Shown piece by piece: positions 9,088 through 18,597 of a stretch of 64,000 nucleotides of DNA. The number at the start of each line of letters is the position of its first letter. Positions within the stretch are counted from its first letter, which is position 1. Source of the DNA: Streptomyces sp. SKN60 (GTDB lineage Bacteria > Actinomycetota > Actinomycetes > Streptomycetales > Streptomycetaceae). The translations under genes were made by a program, and so were the position numbers. Below the pieces are notes generated by a model. The model was not told the origin of the DNA. It worked only from the letters and a program-made list of their open reading frames with translations, and searched no databases. The DNA lies in assembly GCF_026236535.1 (NCBI RefSeq), contig NZ_JAHTMW010000003.1, forward strand, positions 1 through 64,000, written 5' to 3'.

Positions 9088-9330
9088 TCACAGCCGGAAC
9101 CAACGCTCCTGTCCGGGTGCGACGGTGACCCTCCGGTCGCCCGGAAGGAAGACGGCGAGCGGGCCCACGGACGAGGCGGGTACCCGGACGGCCAGCCGAC
9201 CGGGAAGCATCCGCAGGCGCACTCCTCGATGGCGGCCGACGCACAGGGTGAAAGCGAACCTGGGGATCTCCACCAGACGCCCGCGTTCCGGCTCGTACCG
9301 GCCGTAACTCCATGTCCAGCCCGCGGTCAT
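9088..9330 (-). CDS. Small conserved-looking hypothetical protein, coupled to HAD gene
   Basis: 80 residues (starts MTAGWTWSYGRYEPERGRL, ends VAPGQERWFRL). ATG 9330 overlaps the stop of the HAD phosphatase frame (ATGA), and codon use is typical, so it is probably real and the third cistron of the alcohol dehydrogenase-HAD operon. No signal peptide, membrane segment or recognised motif is seen. Function unknown. It ends 27 bp from the convergent nitroreductase relic. Confidence 0.55.
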   Translation of the reverse strand: MTAGWTWSYGRYEPERGRLVEIPRFAFTLCVGRHRGVRLRMLPGRLAVRVPASSVGPLAVFLPGDRRVTVAPGQERWFRL

Positions 9331-10097
9331 CCGCGCTCACCCCACACTCTCCGGACCAACGTCATGTGATCCGGGACCACCAGGTCGGTCCCCTGCTCTC
9401 GCAGGAGGCCGGCGGTGCGCGGCAGCGGCGTGCAGTCGACACCGACGACGAGACCGAAGGCGCCGCGACGCGCCGCCACGACCCCGGCGAGTGCGTCCTC
9501 GACGGCAGCCGTCTCCTGCGGACGGCTGCCGAGGAGGCCGCCGCGCGCAGGAAGAGCCCGGGATCCGGTTTTCCGGGGAGGCCGAGCCGAGCGGCTTCTT
9601 CGCCGTCGACGATCACGGCGAGGAGACCGGCGAGCCCCGCGGCACGGATCAGTTGCCGGGCGTGCCGGGAGGCCGACACCGCGGCGCATGGGACGCCCGC
9701 CGTGCGCAGGGCCACGAGGGCCGGCCGGGCGTCGGCGAAGGCGGTGACGCCTCCCGTACGGAGCAGAGCGACGAACGCCTGTTGCTTGTGTGCCGCGACC
9801 CCGGACAGTGCCGCAGCCGCGCGCGTCGTGCTGCTCTCCCACTGGGAGGTGAAGGCCGCGGGCGGTGAGGAAGGCCGCGGCGCCGTCGTACCGGGACCTG
9901 CCGTCGACGAGCCGACCGTACTCGGCGTCCGCGTCGACGGGCGGCTGTCTCCCGCTGCCGGGCGCGAGCTGGTCGAGGCAGGCGTCGAACGCGACCTTCC
10001 ATGCCGCCGCGTACACGACGGCGGAATCGAGCAGTACGCCGTCGGTGTCGAGGACGACACCGCCCGGCGGCCGAGAACCCGGGCCTCGGCCGTTCAT
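9327..10097 (-). pseudogene. HAD-family (beta-phosphoglucomutase-like) phosphatase, two frameshifts
   Basis: ATG 10097 overlaps the alcohol dehydrogenase stop (TGATG). The first frame gives the HAD motif I region (VVLDTDGVLLDSAVVYAAAWK) and cap sequence. Near 9800 coding moves to another frame (GVAAHKQQAFVALLRTGGVTAFADARPALVALRTAGVPCAAVSASRHA ... LGLPGKPDPGLFLRAA). Near 9530 it returns to the first frame (ETAAVEDALAGVVAARRGAFGLVVGVD). All HAD motifs (DxD, S, K, ED) survive in pieces. In trehalose and maltose pathways the family converts beta-glucose-1-phosphate; the role here is unknown. Either recent inactivation or paired sequencing indels. Confidence 0.8.
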
Positions 10098-11176
10098 CAG
10101 GCCACCGGCGTGTCGGGGAGGCTCACGGCCGTGTGCTGCGGGCCGCCCAGGGCTACTTTGATGGCGCCGGTCTCGGCCGCGTTGCCGAAGACCTCGTACG
10201 CCTCCTCCATCTCCCCCAGCTCGAACCGGTGGGTGACCAGATCTGCCGACGGCAGCCGTCCGCAGGCCATCATGCGCAGCAGCATGGGCGTGGACGAGGT
10301 GTCCACAAGACCGGTCGTGATGGTGACGTCCTTGATCCACAGGTCTTCGAGGTGGAGGGCCGCCGGCTTGCCGTGGACGCCGATGTTGGCGACCCTGCCG
10401 CCGGGCCGGACCATCCGCGTGCACATCTCGAACGCCTCCGGAACGCCTACCGCCTCCATGACGACGTCGGCGCCGAGGCCGTCGGTCAGATCCGCGACCA
10501 GCTGTTCCGGGCCTTCGGCCGCGTTCACGGTGGCGTCCGCGCCGAGGGTACGGGCAGCGGCCAGCCGCGACTCGGCCAAGTCGACGGCGACGATCCGGCC
10601 CGGGCTGTAGAACCGTGCGGTGGTGACGGCGGCGAGACCGATGGGGCCCGCGCCGACGACGACCACGGTGTCGGCGGGGCGCACGGCGCCGTTCAGAACC
10701 CCGACCTCGTAGGCGGTGGGGAAGATGTCGGCGAGCAGGACGGCGTCGAAGCTGTCGATCGTTTCCGGCAGCGGGTGGGCGGACAGATCGGCGAAGGGCA
10801 CACGGACGTACTCGGCCTGGGTGCCGTCGACGGTGTGGCCGAGGATCCAGCCACCTCCGCCCCGGCACTGCCCGTAGCGGCCTTCACGGCAGAAGCGGCA
10901 CCTGCCACAGGCGGAGATGCACGAGATCAGGACGCGGTCGCCCGGTCGTACCGTGCGGACGTCGCTTCCGGTCTCGACCACGGTACCGACCGCCTCGTGG
11001 CCGAGGACCCGGCCGGGCGTCACCTCCGGGACGTCCCCCTTCAGGATGTGCAGGTCCGTGCCGCAGATGGTGACCACGTCGACCCGCACGATCGCGTCGC
11101 CAGGCTCCTTGATGACCGGGTCGGGCACATCCTGCCAGTCCATACGGCCCGGTCCCCGGAAGACGAGTGCCTTCAC
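10097..11176 (-). CDS. Zinc-dependent alcohol dehydrogenase (MDR family)
   Basis: 359 residues. Catalytic zinc ligands sit in CGTDLH and GHEAVG, the structural zinc Cys cluster in CGRCRFCREGRYGQC, and the Rossmann motif in VVVGAGPIGLAAV; NAD(P)+-linked oxidation of an alcohol or reduction of an aldehyde is expected. I chose GTG 11176 (KALVFRGPGRMDW) because family members begin there; the frame is open to 11251. Tandem boxes at 11252-11287 lie just upstream. It heads an operon with the frameshifted HAD gene and a small hypothetical gene. A second, badly decayed gene of the same superfamily is at 46895. Confidence 0.88.
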   Translation of the reverse strand: MKALVFRGPGRMDWQDVPDPVIKEPGDAIVRVDVVTICGTDLHILKGDVPEVTPGRVLGHEAVGTVVETGSDVRTVRPGDRVLISCISACGRCRFCREGRYGQCRGGGGWILGHTVDGTQAEYVRVPFADLSAHPLPETIDSFDAVLLADIFPTAYEVGVLNGAVRPADTVVVVGAGPIGLAAVTTARFYSPGRIVAVDLAESRLAAARTLGADATVNAAEGPEQLVADLTDGLGADVVMEAVGVPEAFEMCTRMVRPGGRVANIGVHGKPAALHLEDLWIKDVTITTGLVDTSSTPMLLRMMACGRLPSADLVTHRFELGEMEEAYEVFGNAAETGAIKVALGGPQHTAVSLPDTPVA

Positions 11177-11251
11177 GGCGTCCACCCACTTCCTGTCGCG
11201 CGTCGCGGCGGTCCTCGGCACCAGGCTCCGCGGAGCCTCCCTGCGGCGCAT

Positions 11252-11287
11252 GAGCCGGTCGGCCCCCGAAAGGGGCCCGCTTGGACT
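11252..11287. promoter_or_regulatory. Tandem palindromic boxes between divergent ADH and MBL genes
   Basis: GAGCCGGTCGGCCC (11252-11265) and GGCCCGCTTGGACT (11274-11287) have centres 22 bp apart. The pair ends 63 bp before the MBL start and begins 76 bp from the ADH start, so one pair could serve both promoters. Confidence 0.6.
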
Positions 11288-11349
11288 CTCTGGACCGGAT
11301 CGGGCGGATGCGAGGGTGGAGACCGGCCCCCGGCGAAGGAGGGCTGGCC

Positions 11350-12777
11350 ATGTCCGAAGCAGCCCCGAATCCCGCTCCCAGCACCCCGCGCCCGGCCCTG
11401 CTCAGCTTCCTGGGCGGGGTGGGCACGGTCACCGGCAGCAAGTTCCTGGTCGAGAGCGACCATGCGCGGATCCTCGTCGACTGCGGTCTCTTCCAGGGTT
11501 TCGCGACCCTGCGGCGCCGCAACTGGGAGCGGTTCGCCCGCGATGCAGCCGACATCGATGCCGTGGTGGTCACCCATGCGCACCTGGACCACTGCGGCTA
11601 CCTGCCGCGCCTGGTCCGGCAGGGCTTCCGGGGGCCGATCCTCACCAGTGCCCACACCGCCCGGCTCGCCGGAATCGTGCTGCGCGACAGCGCCCGCCTC
11701 CAGATGGAGGCCGCACGGCACGCCGACGAGCACGGCTGGTCCAAGCACCGCCCGGCCAAGCCGCTCTACGACGACTCCGACGTCGAGAAGACGCTGGCGT
11801 TCTTCGACCCCGTCTCGGTCGACGAGGGCGTCGAGATCATGGCCGGCAACCGGCTGACGCTCCACCACGGCGGGCACATCCTCGGGTCGGCCTGGGCGCA
11901 CCTCACCCTGGAGGACGGCCATACCCTGGCCGTCTCCGGAGACCTGGGGCGCCCCGGACACCCGCTGCTCCTGCCGCCCGAGCCGTTCTCGGGCGCCGAC
12001 GTGCTGCTGATGGAGTCGACTTACGGCGACAGGCGCCACGACCAGGAGTCCGCCCGGTCGGAGTTCGCCTCCGTGATCGCCCGGACTCTCGCCCGCGGAG
12101 GCAGCGTCGTCATACCCGCCTTCGCGATCGACCGCACCGAAGTCGTCCTGCACGAACTGGGCCGACTGCGCGACTCTGGCGTCCTACCCCGGTCGGTGCC
12201 CGTGTACGTGGACAGCCCCATGGCACTCGCCGCCCTCGACGTCTACCGCGACGCCGTACGCGAGCGGTCCGCCGAGCTGCGGCCGGAGATCCTCGCCGAG
12301 GGAGAGGCCGCCCTGAGCCCCGAACCGTTCCTCGCCGCCCGGACGGTCCAGGAATCCATCGACATCAACAGCACGCACGGACCCGCTGTCATCGTCTCCT
12401 CGGCCGGCATGGCGACCGGCGGCCGCGTCCTGCACCACCTCCACCGGCTACTCCCCGATCCTCGCAACGCCGTCGTCGTGGTCGGCTTCGCCGCCGCCGG
12501 CACCCGGGCGCGGGACCTGGTGGACGGGGCGCGGACGCTCAAGATGTTCGGCGAGTACGTGCCCGTACGGGCCGAGGTCGCCGACGTCCCCCACTTCTCG
12601 GCCCACGCCGACGCCGGCCAGATCATCGACTGGCTGCGCGGCGCCCCTCCCCCGCACACCACCTACCTCGTCCACGGCGAACCGGCCGCGTCCGAGGCGC
12701 TGCGCGACCGCATCGACCACAAACTGGGCTGGACGGCCGTCGTACCCCGCTCCGGGGAGGCCGTCCTGGTCCGCTGA
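11350..12777 (+). CDS. MBL-fold beta-CASP ribonuclease-like hydrolase
   Basis: 475 residues. The metallo-beta-lactamase signature [12 protein letters not shown] (His76, His78, Asp80, His81), [15 protein letters not shown] and the beta-CASP/RMMBL tail ([10 protein letters not shown] ... [15 protein letters not shown] ... YLVHGEPAA) mark an RNA-processing exo/endonuclease-type family with two metal ions. DosR-regulated mycobacteria encode a similar protein (Rv2752c is a related RNase; exact orthology not tested). AAGGAGGG precedes ATG 11350 by six bases. Tandem boxes lie both before it (11252-11287) and immediately after its stop (12781-12815). It may adjust RNA turnover during dormancy; this is inference. 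Confidence 0.85.
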   Translation: MSEAAPNPAPSTPRPALLSFLGGVGTVTGSKFLVESDHARILVDCGLFQGFATLRRRNWERFARDAADIDAVVVTHAHLDHCGYLPRLVRQGFRGPILTSAHTARLAGIVLRDSARLQMEAARHADEHGWSKHRPAKPLYDDSDVEKTLAFFDPVSVDEGVEIMAGNRLTLHHGGHILGSAWAHLTLEDGHTLAVSGDLGRPGHPLLLPPEPFSGADVLLMESTYGDRRHDQESARSEFASVIARTLARGGSVVIPAFAIDRTEVVLHELGRLRDSGVLPRSVPVYVDSPMALAALDVYRDAVRERSAELRPEILAEGEAALSPEPFLAARTVQESIDINSTHGPAVIVSSAGMATGGRVLHHLHRLLPDPRNAVVVVGFAAAGTRARDLVDGARTLKMFGEYVPVRAEVADVPHFSAHADAGQIIDWLRGAPPPHTTYLVHGEPAASEALRDRIDHKLGWTAVVPRSGEAVLVR

Positions 12778-12780
12778 GGC

Positions 12781-12815
12781 GGGCCCTTCGGTCCCCCAGG
12801 TGGACCTGCGCGGCC
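12781..12815. promoter_or_regulatory. Tandem palindromic boxes before the CNB-CBS-CBS operon
   Basis: GGGCCCTTCGGTCC (12781-12794) and GGACCTGCGCGGCC (12802-12815) have centres 21 bp apart. They begin 4 bp after the MBL stop and end 55 bp before ATG 12871, so the downstream genes probably have their own promoter. Confidence 0.65.
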
Positions 12816-12870
12816 CTCCCCGTGCCCGCACGCCGCGCGGGAGCCTGTGAGGGAAGGGCTGGAGGACATC

Positions 12871-13341
12871 ATGAGCACCACGCGGACGCTGCTGAACGAG
12901 CTCGCTCCCGAGGCACGTGACCAGCTCCTGGAGCACTCCCGCCCGGTCCGCTTCCCCGCGGGCACGCGCATCTTCCACGAGCGCCAGCATGCCGACCGCT
13001 TCTGGATCATCGAATGCGGTCGCGTCGAACTGGACATGCATGTCCCAGGCCGTCGCAACGCCGTCGTGGATACCCTCGCATCCGGCTCCCTCCTCGGCTG
13101 CTCGTGGTTGTTCCCGCCTTACCACTGGCACCTCGGTGCCACGGCGACCACCGAGGTGCGTGCCCTCGAGTTCGACGCGAGTGCGGTCAGGGAGCTCTGC
13201 GCGGAGGACCTGTCCGTGGGCGAGGCCGTGTTCGCCTGCGTCGCCGCGACGATGGCACGTCGGCTCCTTTCCGCCCGCAGCCGTCTTCTGGACGACCTCA
13301 TGCCGCGCGTCGGCGCGGAAAGCCTCGCGTACGCCCGCTGA
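12871..13341 (+). CDS. Cyclic-nucleotide-binding-domain protein without DNA-binding domain
   Basis: 156 residues form a single Crp/FNR-type cNMP-binding beta barrel (LLEHSRPVRFPAGTRIFHERQHADRFWIIECGRVEL ... VVDTLASGSLLGCSWLFPPYHW) plus a C-terminal helix (AVFACVAATMARRLLSARSRLLDDLM). The helix-turn-helix of Crp/FNR regulators is absent, so it is a stand-alone sensor and not a transcription factor by itself. GGAGG five bases upstream supports ATG 12871. It is the first gene after a box pair and 10 bp before a CBS-BON gene, which suggests joint ligand sensing. The ligand is unknown. Confidence 0.85.
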   Translation: MSTTRTLLNELAPEARDQLLEHSRPVRFPAGTRIFHERQHADRFWIIECGRVELDMHVPGRRNAVVDTLASGSLLGCSWLFPPYHWHLGATATTEVRALEFDASAVRELCAEDLSVGEAVFACVAATMARRLLSARSRLLDDLMPRVGAESLAYAR

Positions 13342-13351
13342 GGAGAGAGTC

Positions 13352-14017
13352 ATGACCACCCAGCCGTTCACCGTCGCCGACGTGATGACCAAGAAGGTCC
13401 TCGCCGTCCTGCCCGGCGCGGAGTTCAAGGAGATCGTCACCAGCATGGAGCGGTGGAAGGTGACCGCCGTGCCCGTGGTCGAGGGCGAGGGCCGCGTCGT
13501 CGGAGTGGTCTCCGAGGCGGATCTGCTCCTCAAGGAGGAGTTCCACGACCATCGCCTCGGTCTCATCGAGCAGATGCGACGCCTGGACGCCACCGCCAAG
13601 GCCGGCTCCCGCCGGGCCAAGGACCTGATGACCTCGCCCGCTGTCACCGTCGCCCCCGAGGCGTCACTTCCTCAGGCAGCGCGGCTCATGGCCGCCCATC
13701 GCGTCAAGCGGCTGCCGGTCGTCGACGCAAGCGGCGTGATCCAGGGGATCGTGAGCCGCGCCGACCTCCTCAAGGTCTTCCTCCGCCCGGACGACGACCT
13801 CGCCGCCGAGGTGCGCCACGACGTCATCGAGCACCTGTTCCCCCTCTCCCGCCGCCGGGTCGACGTCCATGTCGACGGCGGTGTCGTGACCCTTTCCGGC
13901 GAGGTCCGCGACAGCACGCGCATCCCGCTCGCGGAACGCCTGGCACGGGCTGTCGAAGGCGTGGTGGACGTACGGTGCGAGCTCATCGCCCAGGACGCAG
14001 GAGGTGACGAGAAATGA
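13352..14017 (+). CDS. CBS-CBS-BON protein
   Basis: 221 residues: CBS1 (about 8-65; VMTKKVLAVLPGAEFKEIVTSM ... VVSEADLLL), a 25-residue charged linker, CBS2 (about 90-145; DLMTSPAVTVAPEASLPQAARLM ... GIVSRADLLKVFLR) and BON (about 150-215; VDVHVDGGVVTLSGEV). AGGAGAG precedes ATG 13352. Its stop overlaps the start of another CBS-BON gene. The CBS2-BON part is the closest match in the window to the truncated gene at the left edge. An adenylate-sensing role is inferred from the family; the output is unknown. Confidence 0.9.
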   Translation: MTTQPFTVADVMTKKVLAVLPGAEFKEIVTSMERWKVTAVPVVEGEGRVVGVVSEADLLLKEEFHDHRLGLIEQMRRLDATAKAGSRRAKDLMTSPAVTVAPEASLPQAARLMAAHRVKRLPVVDASGVIQGIVSRADLLKVFLRPDDDLAAEVRHDVIEHLFPLSRRRVDVHVDGGVVTLSGEVRDSTRIPLAERLARAVEGVVDVRCELIAQDAGGDEK

Positions 14018-14619
14018 GGCACCGCAGCGTCGCGGATCTGATGACGCCCACGGCGGTCAGTGTCGTGCCGGACTCGACGTTCAAGGAGATCGCGCGGCTC
14101 CTGGACGAGTTCGACATCACCGCGGTGTGCGTGGTGGACGAGGCGAACCGGCCGCTTGGTGTGGTCTCGGAAGCTGACCTGGTACGCCGCCGTGCCGCCG
14201 GGGCCGGGGTCGACACCGCGGGCGCGCTCATGTCGAGTCCCGCCGTTGTCGCCCGACCCGAGTGGAGCGTGGTGCGCGCCGCACGAGTGATGGACCGGGC
14301 CGGCGTCAAGCGCCTGCCCGTGGTCGACGACGACGGGCAGCTCGTCGGCGTGCTCAGCCGCAGCGACCTCGTCCAGCTGTATCTGCGGAGGGACCGGGCG
14401 ATCCAGGAGGAGATCATCGAGGACGTGATCACCCACACCCTGGGACTGAGCCCGTCAGCCCTCTCGGTGGAGGTCACGGACGGCAGGGTCACCCTCAGCG
14501 GCATGGTCCACCGCCGCAGCCTGGTTCCGGTGGTTCTCCGACTCTGCAACAGCGTCGACGGTGTCGTGGGGGTCGTCGACCGGCTCACGTACGAACACGA
14601 CGACCTGACGAGGACGTGA
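14014..14619 (+). CDS. CBS-CBS-BON protein
   Basis: 201 residues: CBS1 (about 6-60; LMTPTAVSVVPDSTFKEIARLL), CBS2 (about 70-125; LMSSPAVVARPEWSVVRAARVM ... GVLSRSDLVQLYLRRD) and BON (about 130-195; LSVEVTDGRVTLSGMV). The ATGA overlap with the upstream CBS-BON gene implies coupled translation and perhaps heteromer formation. CBS1 is of the EIARLL(D/A)E type shared with the proteins at 7426 and 33650, whereas the partner gene is of the EIV(T/R)SM type shared with 32583. Confidence 0.9.
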   Translation: MRHRSVADLMTPTAVSVVPDSTFKEIARLLDEFDITAVCVVDEANRPLGVVSEADLVRRRAAGAGVDTAGALMSSPAVVARPEWSVVRAARVMDRAGVKRLPVVDDDGQLVGVLSRSDLVQLYLRRDRAIQEEIIEDVITHTLGLSPSALSVEVTDGRVTLSGMVHRRSLVPVVLRLCNSVDGVVGVVDRLTYEHDDLTRT

Positions 14620-14624
14620 CGATC

Positions 14625-15284
14625 ATGGACACTGCGAGCGCCCCGCACGCTCCCGTGACGGTGACGGCCGAACTCGACAGCCAGCTCTCCCGCTGGCTGT
14701 GGCTGGTGAAATGGATCCTGGTGATCCCCCACTGGATCGTGCTGTTCTTCCTCTGGATCGCCTTCTTCGTCGTGACGGTGATCGCGTTCTTCTCCATCCT
14801 GTTCACCGAGCACTTCCCCCGGGGCCTGTTCGACTTCAACCTCGGCGTCCTCCGCTGGTCCTGGCGCGTGTCGTACTACTCGTACGGTGCCCTCGGCACC
14901 GACCGCTACCCACCCTTCAGCCTGGGCCCCGAACGCGACTACCCCGCCCGGCTCGACATCGCCTACCCGGAGCGGCTCTCCCGCTCGCAGGTGCTGGTCA
15001 AGTGGTGGCTGCTCGCCATCCCGCACTATCTGGTGATCGCCTTCTTCACCGGCGGGATGGAGGTGCACTGGTGGAGCGGCGGCCTGATCACGCTCCTCAC
15101 ACTCATCGCGGGCTTCGCCGTGGCCTTCACCGACCGGTATCCGCGCGACCTGTTCGCCCTGATCGTCGGCCTGAACCGCTGGGTCCTGCGCGTCGCCGCC
15201 TACGCGAGCCTCATGACCGACACCTACCCGCCCTTCCGCCTCGACCAGGGCGGTCACGAGCCGGCCGTGGGTGCCGCGCGCTGA
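14625..15284 (+). CDS. DUF4389 membrane protein
   Basis: 219 residues with two hydrophobic hairpin modules: [26 protein letters not shown] and [18 protein letters not shown]. Each is followed by a (P)[13 protein letters not shown] or [14 protein letters not shown] motif and a D-Y/T-YPPF repeat. This internal duplication is typical of DUF4389. Function unknown; the location is the cytoplasmic membrane. It is the last gene of the CNB-CBS-CBS operon, starting 5 bp after the CBS stop. Its 3' end overlaps the convergent P-type ATPase gene by 31 bp. Confidence 0.85.
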   Translation: MDTASAPHAPVTVTAELDSQLSRWLWLVKWILVIPHWIVLFFLWIAFFVVTVIAFFSILFTEHFPRGLFDFNLGVLRWSWRVSYYSYGALGTDRYPPFSLGPERDYPARLDIAYPERLSRSQVLVKWWLLAIPHYLVIAFFTGGMEVHWWSGGLITLLTLIAGFAVAFTDRYPRDLFALIVGLNRWVLRVAAYASLMTDTYPPFRLDQGGHEPAVGAAR

Positions 15285-17968
15285 CGACGGCGCCGCCTGG
15301 CGCGCCGGAGCTCGTCCGTGCCCCACACCAGGACCGGGAACGTCGCGATGAGCAGGATGACGTCCAGGGGGAGGGCTGCCGTGCCGAAGAGGTGCTGGAG
15401 CGGTGGCGCGTAGACGAGCGCCGCGGTGAACGCGAGCTCGAAGGCGATGCCGGCGAGGAGCAGCGGGTTCGAGAACACCCCGATGTCGCGCAGCGCGGCG
15501 TGATCGGTGCGGGCCGCGAAGGCGGTGCCTACCTGGCAGGTGACAATGCCGGCGAAGGTGGCCGTCGTGGCCGTCACGTAAGCGTGGTGCAAGGTGCTGC
15601 CCGTGCCTGTGGGATCGCCCGGCTGCCAGCCCGCGCGCCAGAGCACGTAGAAGTAGCCCGCCATGACGAGGGCCGCCGACACCAGCCCCAGGTAGCCCCA
15701 GCTACGGAAGAGCATGTCGCGGGAGATCACGCCTTGGTGCCGTGGCCTGGGCGGCCGCTGCATGATGCCGGGCTCGGAGCGTTCCCTGCCGAGGGCGAGG
15801 GCGGGCAGCGTCTCGGTGCCGAGGTCGATGGCGAGGATCTGCAGCACGGTGAGTGGCAGCGGGACCGCCCCGGCGGAGAGCGCGAAGACGAGGAAAGGCA
15901 CGATCTCCGGGGTGGCGTGGGCGAAGATGTAGACGATGAACTTGCGGACGTTGTCGTAGACGCGTCGCCCGGATTCGACGGCGGTCACGATGGTGGCGAA
16001 GTCGTCGTCGGTGAGCACCATGGTGGCGGCCTCGCGGGCCACGTCGGTGCCGGAGCGTCCCATGGCCACCCCGATGTGCGCGCGGTGCAGAGCGGGGGCG
16101 TCGTTGACGCCGTCACCCGTCATGGCGACGATCCGGCCGTGGGCCCGCAGCGTGTCCGCCACCTTGAGCTTCGTCTCGGGCGAGGAGCGGGCGAAGACGA
16201 TCTCGGCGTCGCCCTCCACCAGGAGCCGGTCCAGCTCGTCGTCGCCCAGCGACTCGGAAGCCGCGATCACCTGGAGCCTTGGCACTCCGATGCCGACCTC
16301 CCGGGCGACCGCGGCGGCGGTGGCTCCGCTGTCCCCCGTCACGATGTGCACGCGCACCCCGGCCTCGTGGCAGCGGCGGACGGCCTCCGCCACCTCGGGG
16401 CGCGGCGGGTCGTACAGCCCGACCAGCCCGAGCAGCGCCAGTCCCGACTCTGCGTCCTGACGGCGAGACGGCGGCTCCGCGCCCCGCGGCAGGTCGCGTA
16501 CGGCGACGGCCAGGACCCGCATACCACCCCGGGCGAGTTCATCCGCCGCCGATCGGGCGGCGTCCGTGGCAGGGCCCGGACGGACACGGGCCAGGACCGC
16601 CTCGGGCGCTCCCTTGGCGACGATCCGCAGGCGACCCGTCACCTCGTCGTCCTGCACGACCGACATCAACCGAAGCCGCGGATCGAAGCGGAACAGTCTG
16701 CGCCGTGCCGCGTCGCGCCGGCTGAGATCCACCGGGGCTCCGTGGTCGGCAGCCCCTGTGACGAGGGCGGCCTCGGTCGGATCGCCGTGCAGCTCCCCCT
16801 CCTCCTCGCGGGTGACGGTGGTGCACAGCGCGCTCGCCCGCACCAGCTCCTGCGCCCAGGGTCCGGGTTCCGTTCCGTGCCCCGCGGTCCACAGCGCTCT
16901 CAGGCTCATGCGGTTGCGCGTCAGCGTGCCGGTCTTGTCCGTGCAGATGACGTTCGTGGAGCCGAGCGTCTCCACCGCGCTGAGCCGCTTCACCAACGCG
17001 CCCTGGCGGGCCAGTGCGCGAACACCGACCGCCAGGGCCAGCGTGATCGTCGGAAGCAACCCCTCGGGCACGTTGGCGACGAGGAGCCCGATGGCGAACA
17101 TGAGGGAGTCGGTCACCGGCAGTCCGACCGCCACGCCCAGGACCAGGAACAGGGCCCCCATGCCGGTGGCTACGCCGGCGATGAGCCAGGCGACCTTCTT
17201 GACCTGTCGTTCCAACGGGCTCGCCTCGCGCAGGGTCCGCTGGCTGAGGGCGGCGATCCGGCCGAGCTCGGTGTGGTTGCCGGTGGCGAACACTACGGCC
17301 CGAGCCTGTCCCTCGACGCAGGTCGTCCCGCTGAAGACGAGGTTCGGCTCCTCCAGCAACGGAGCGCCGAGGAGCCCCGCCGCGGCCATGCGCTCGGCCG
17401 GCACGGATTCCCCCGTGAGCATCGACAGATCGACTTCCACTCCGCCTTCGGTGACGCGTGCGTCGGCAGGGACCTTGTCGCCCTCCTCCAGGAGGATCAC
17501 GTCGCCCGGGACCAGGTCGCGGGCCTCCACGGTGAGCGGCCGGCCGTCGCGTACGACGAGGGCGTGCTCGGGCAGATAGCGCGCGAGGGTCTCCACCGCC
17601 CGCTCGGCCTGCCGTTCCTGAAGCAGCGCGAAGGCCGCGTTGACGGCGATGACCGCCAGGATCGCCCAGCCGAGCACCCCGAGGTCCGCGACGAAGGCCA
17701 GCGCGGCAGCGGCCCACAACAGAAGGGCCAGCGGGTGGATCAACTGTCCGACGAGCTCCCGAGCGAAGGAGGAACGGGCCTTGCGCCGTACCTCGTTCGG
17801 TCCGTGAACGGCGAGTCGGCGGGCCGCCTCGCGAGCGGACAGCCCATCCGGGCCGGTGGCCAGTTCCCGGCGCAACCTGGGCAGAGGCTCGCTGGGGTCG
17901 AAGGGCAGCGCCGGGGCAGGGGTGGCGCTCGGATCCGCTGCGGTTCGGCCGGCAGCGCGGTCAGTCAT
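15254..17968 (-). CDS. P-type cation-transporting ATPase (P2-type)
   Basis: 904 residues from ATG 17968. Cation-ATPase N domain ([18 protein letters not shown]), LTGESVP (184-190), PEGLLPT in M4 (301-307), phosphorylation motif DKTGT with Asp344, [11 protein letters not shown] and six C-terminal membrane helices. It lacks CPC, so it is not a heavy-metal pump; PEGLLPT resembles Ca2+ and Na+/K+-type ATPases. It differs clearly from the ATPase at 2870. The start overlaps the Rv1733c-like gene by 8 bp; an ATG at 17980 is an alternative. It is the last gene of the operon Hsp20-small protein-Rv1733c-like-ATPase. Confidence 0.88.
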   Translation of the reverse strand: MTDRAAGRTAADPSATPAPALPFDPSEPLPRLRRELATGPDGLSAREAARRLAVHGPNEVRRKARSSFARELVGQLIHPLALLLWAAAALAFVADLGVLGWAILAVIAVNAAFALLQERQAERAVETLARYLPEHALVVRDGRPLTVEARDLVPGDVILLEEGDKVPADARVTEGGVEVDLSMLTGESVPAERMAAAGLLGAPLLEEPNLVFSGTTCVEGQARAVVFATGNHTELGRIAALSQRTLREASPLERQVKKVAWLIAGVATGMGALFLVLGVAVGLPVTDSLMFAIGLLVANVPEGLLPTITLALAVGVRALARQGALVKRLSAVETLGSTNVICTDKTGTLTRNRMSLRALWTAGHGTEPGPWAQELVRASALCTTVTREEEGELHGDPTEAALVTGAADHGAPVDLSRRDAARRRLFRFDPRLRLMSVVQDDEVTGRLRIVAKGAPEAVLARVRPGPATDAARSAADELARGGMRVLAVAVRDLPRGAEPPSRRQDAESGLALLGLVGLYDPPRPEVAEAVRRCHEAGVRVHIVTGDSGATAAAVAREVGIGVPRLQVIAASESLGDDELDRLLVEGDAEIVFARSSPETKLKVADTLRAHGRIVAMTGDGVNDAPALHRAHIGVAMGRSGTDVAREAATMVLTDDDFATIVTAVESGRRVYDNVRKFIVYIFAHATPEIVPFLVFALSAGAVPLPLTVLQILAIDLGTETLPALALGRERSEPGIMQRPPRPRHQGVISRDMLFRSWGYLGLVSAALVMAGYFYVLWRAGWQPGDPTGTGSTLHHAYVTATTATFAGIVTCQVGTAFAARTDHAALRDIGVFSNPLLLAGIAFELAFTAALVYAPPLQHLFGTAALPLDVILLIATFPVLVWGTDELRRARRRRRQRAAPTAGS

Positions 17969-18551
17969 CGTTGCCCCCGGCATCACTGCCCCGGTGCAGG
18001 CGGCCGGACCACACGGGCTCCACTTGCTCCCACTCCCGTTCCCAGGCGGCGAGCCGGTGGCCTTCGCTCCGCCGCCGTACGAGGAAGACCACGCCGGCTC
18101 CCGCCACCCCGACGGCACCCGTTGCCGCGATACCGCCCGAGAGGGAGGTGAATGCCCGGTCCGCAGCGCTGCCCGGGAGTTGGGCGGGGAACCCTGCGTC
18201 GTCCACCCAGATCGTCACGATGCGGCCCGGGGGCGTCCTCGGCGGGACATGGATCGTCCCGGAGCGGCGGACGTGCTCCGGCTGTTCCCACACCGCCGGT
18301 GCGAGGGCCTGCGGCTTCGTGCCGTACCCGGCGGCGGGTGTTTCCTTGGCCGGCCCTGTGGTGGTCGCCCGCACCTGATGACGGTGGGCGGTGAGTTCAC
18401 GATCGACCCTCGCTCCGGCGTTCCACAGCATTCCGCCGGCCACAGCGCCGCAGACCATGGCGATGATCAGGACGAGGACAAAGGCGGCACGCCCGCGGGA
18501 TCCTTCCACAGGCGGGGTGGACCCACTGCCCGAAGGCTCCTGGTGAGTCAT
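17961..18551 (-). CDS. Rv1733c-family two-helix membrane protein
   Basis: 196 residues with an N-terminal helix ([21 protein letters not shown], about 22-43) and a second one near the C-terminus ([20 protein letters not shown], about 139-158). Between them lies an exported domain with a [14 protein letters not shown] motif. This layout matches Rv1733c, a DosR-regulon membrane protein and latency antigen of M. tuberculosis. GGGAGGTG precedes ATG 18551. The role is unknown. Its overlap with the downstream ATPase gene suggests a functional link with ion transport (inference). Confidence 0.8.
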   Translation of the reverse strand: MTHQEPSGSGSTPPVEGSRGRAAFVLVLIIAMVCGAVAGGMLWNAGARVDRELTAHRHQVRATTTGPAKETPAAGYGTKPQALAPAVWEQPEHVRRSGTIHVPPRTPPGRIVTIWVDDAGFPAQLPGSAADRAFTSLSGGIAATGAVGVAGAGVVFLVRRRSEGHRLAAWEREWEQVEPVWSGRLHRGSDAGGNDD

Positions 18552-18597
18552 GCCGCACCTCCCGTCGGGTGTGGCCGGATGAGGACCGCGACACCGC

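Noticed and set aside
14699..18151. Plus-strand open frame of 1150 codons opposite the DUF4389 and ATPase genes
   Set aside because: The translation is low-complexity Arg/Gly/His/Gln-rich and is explained by high GC of the opposite, clearly recognisable genes.
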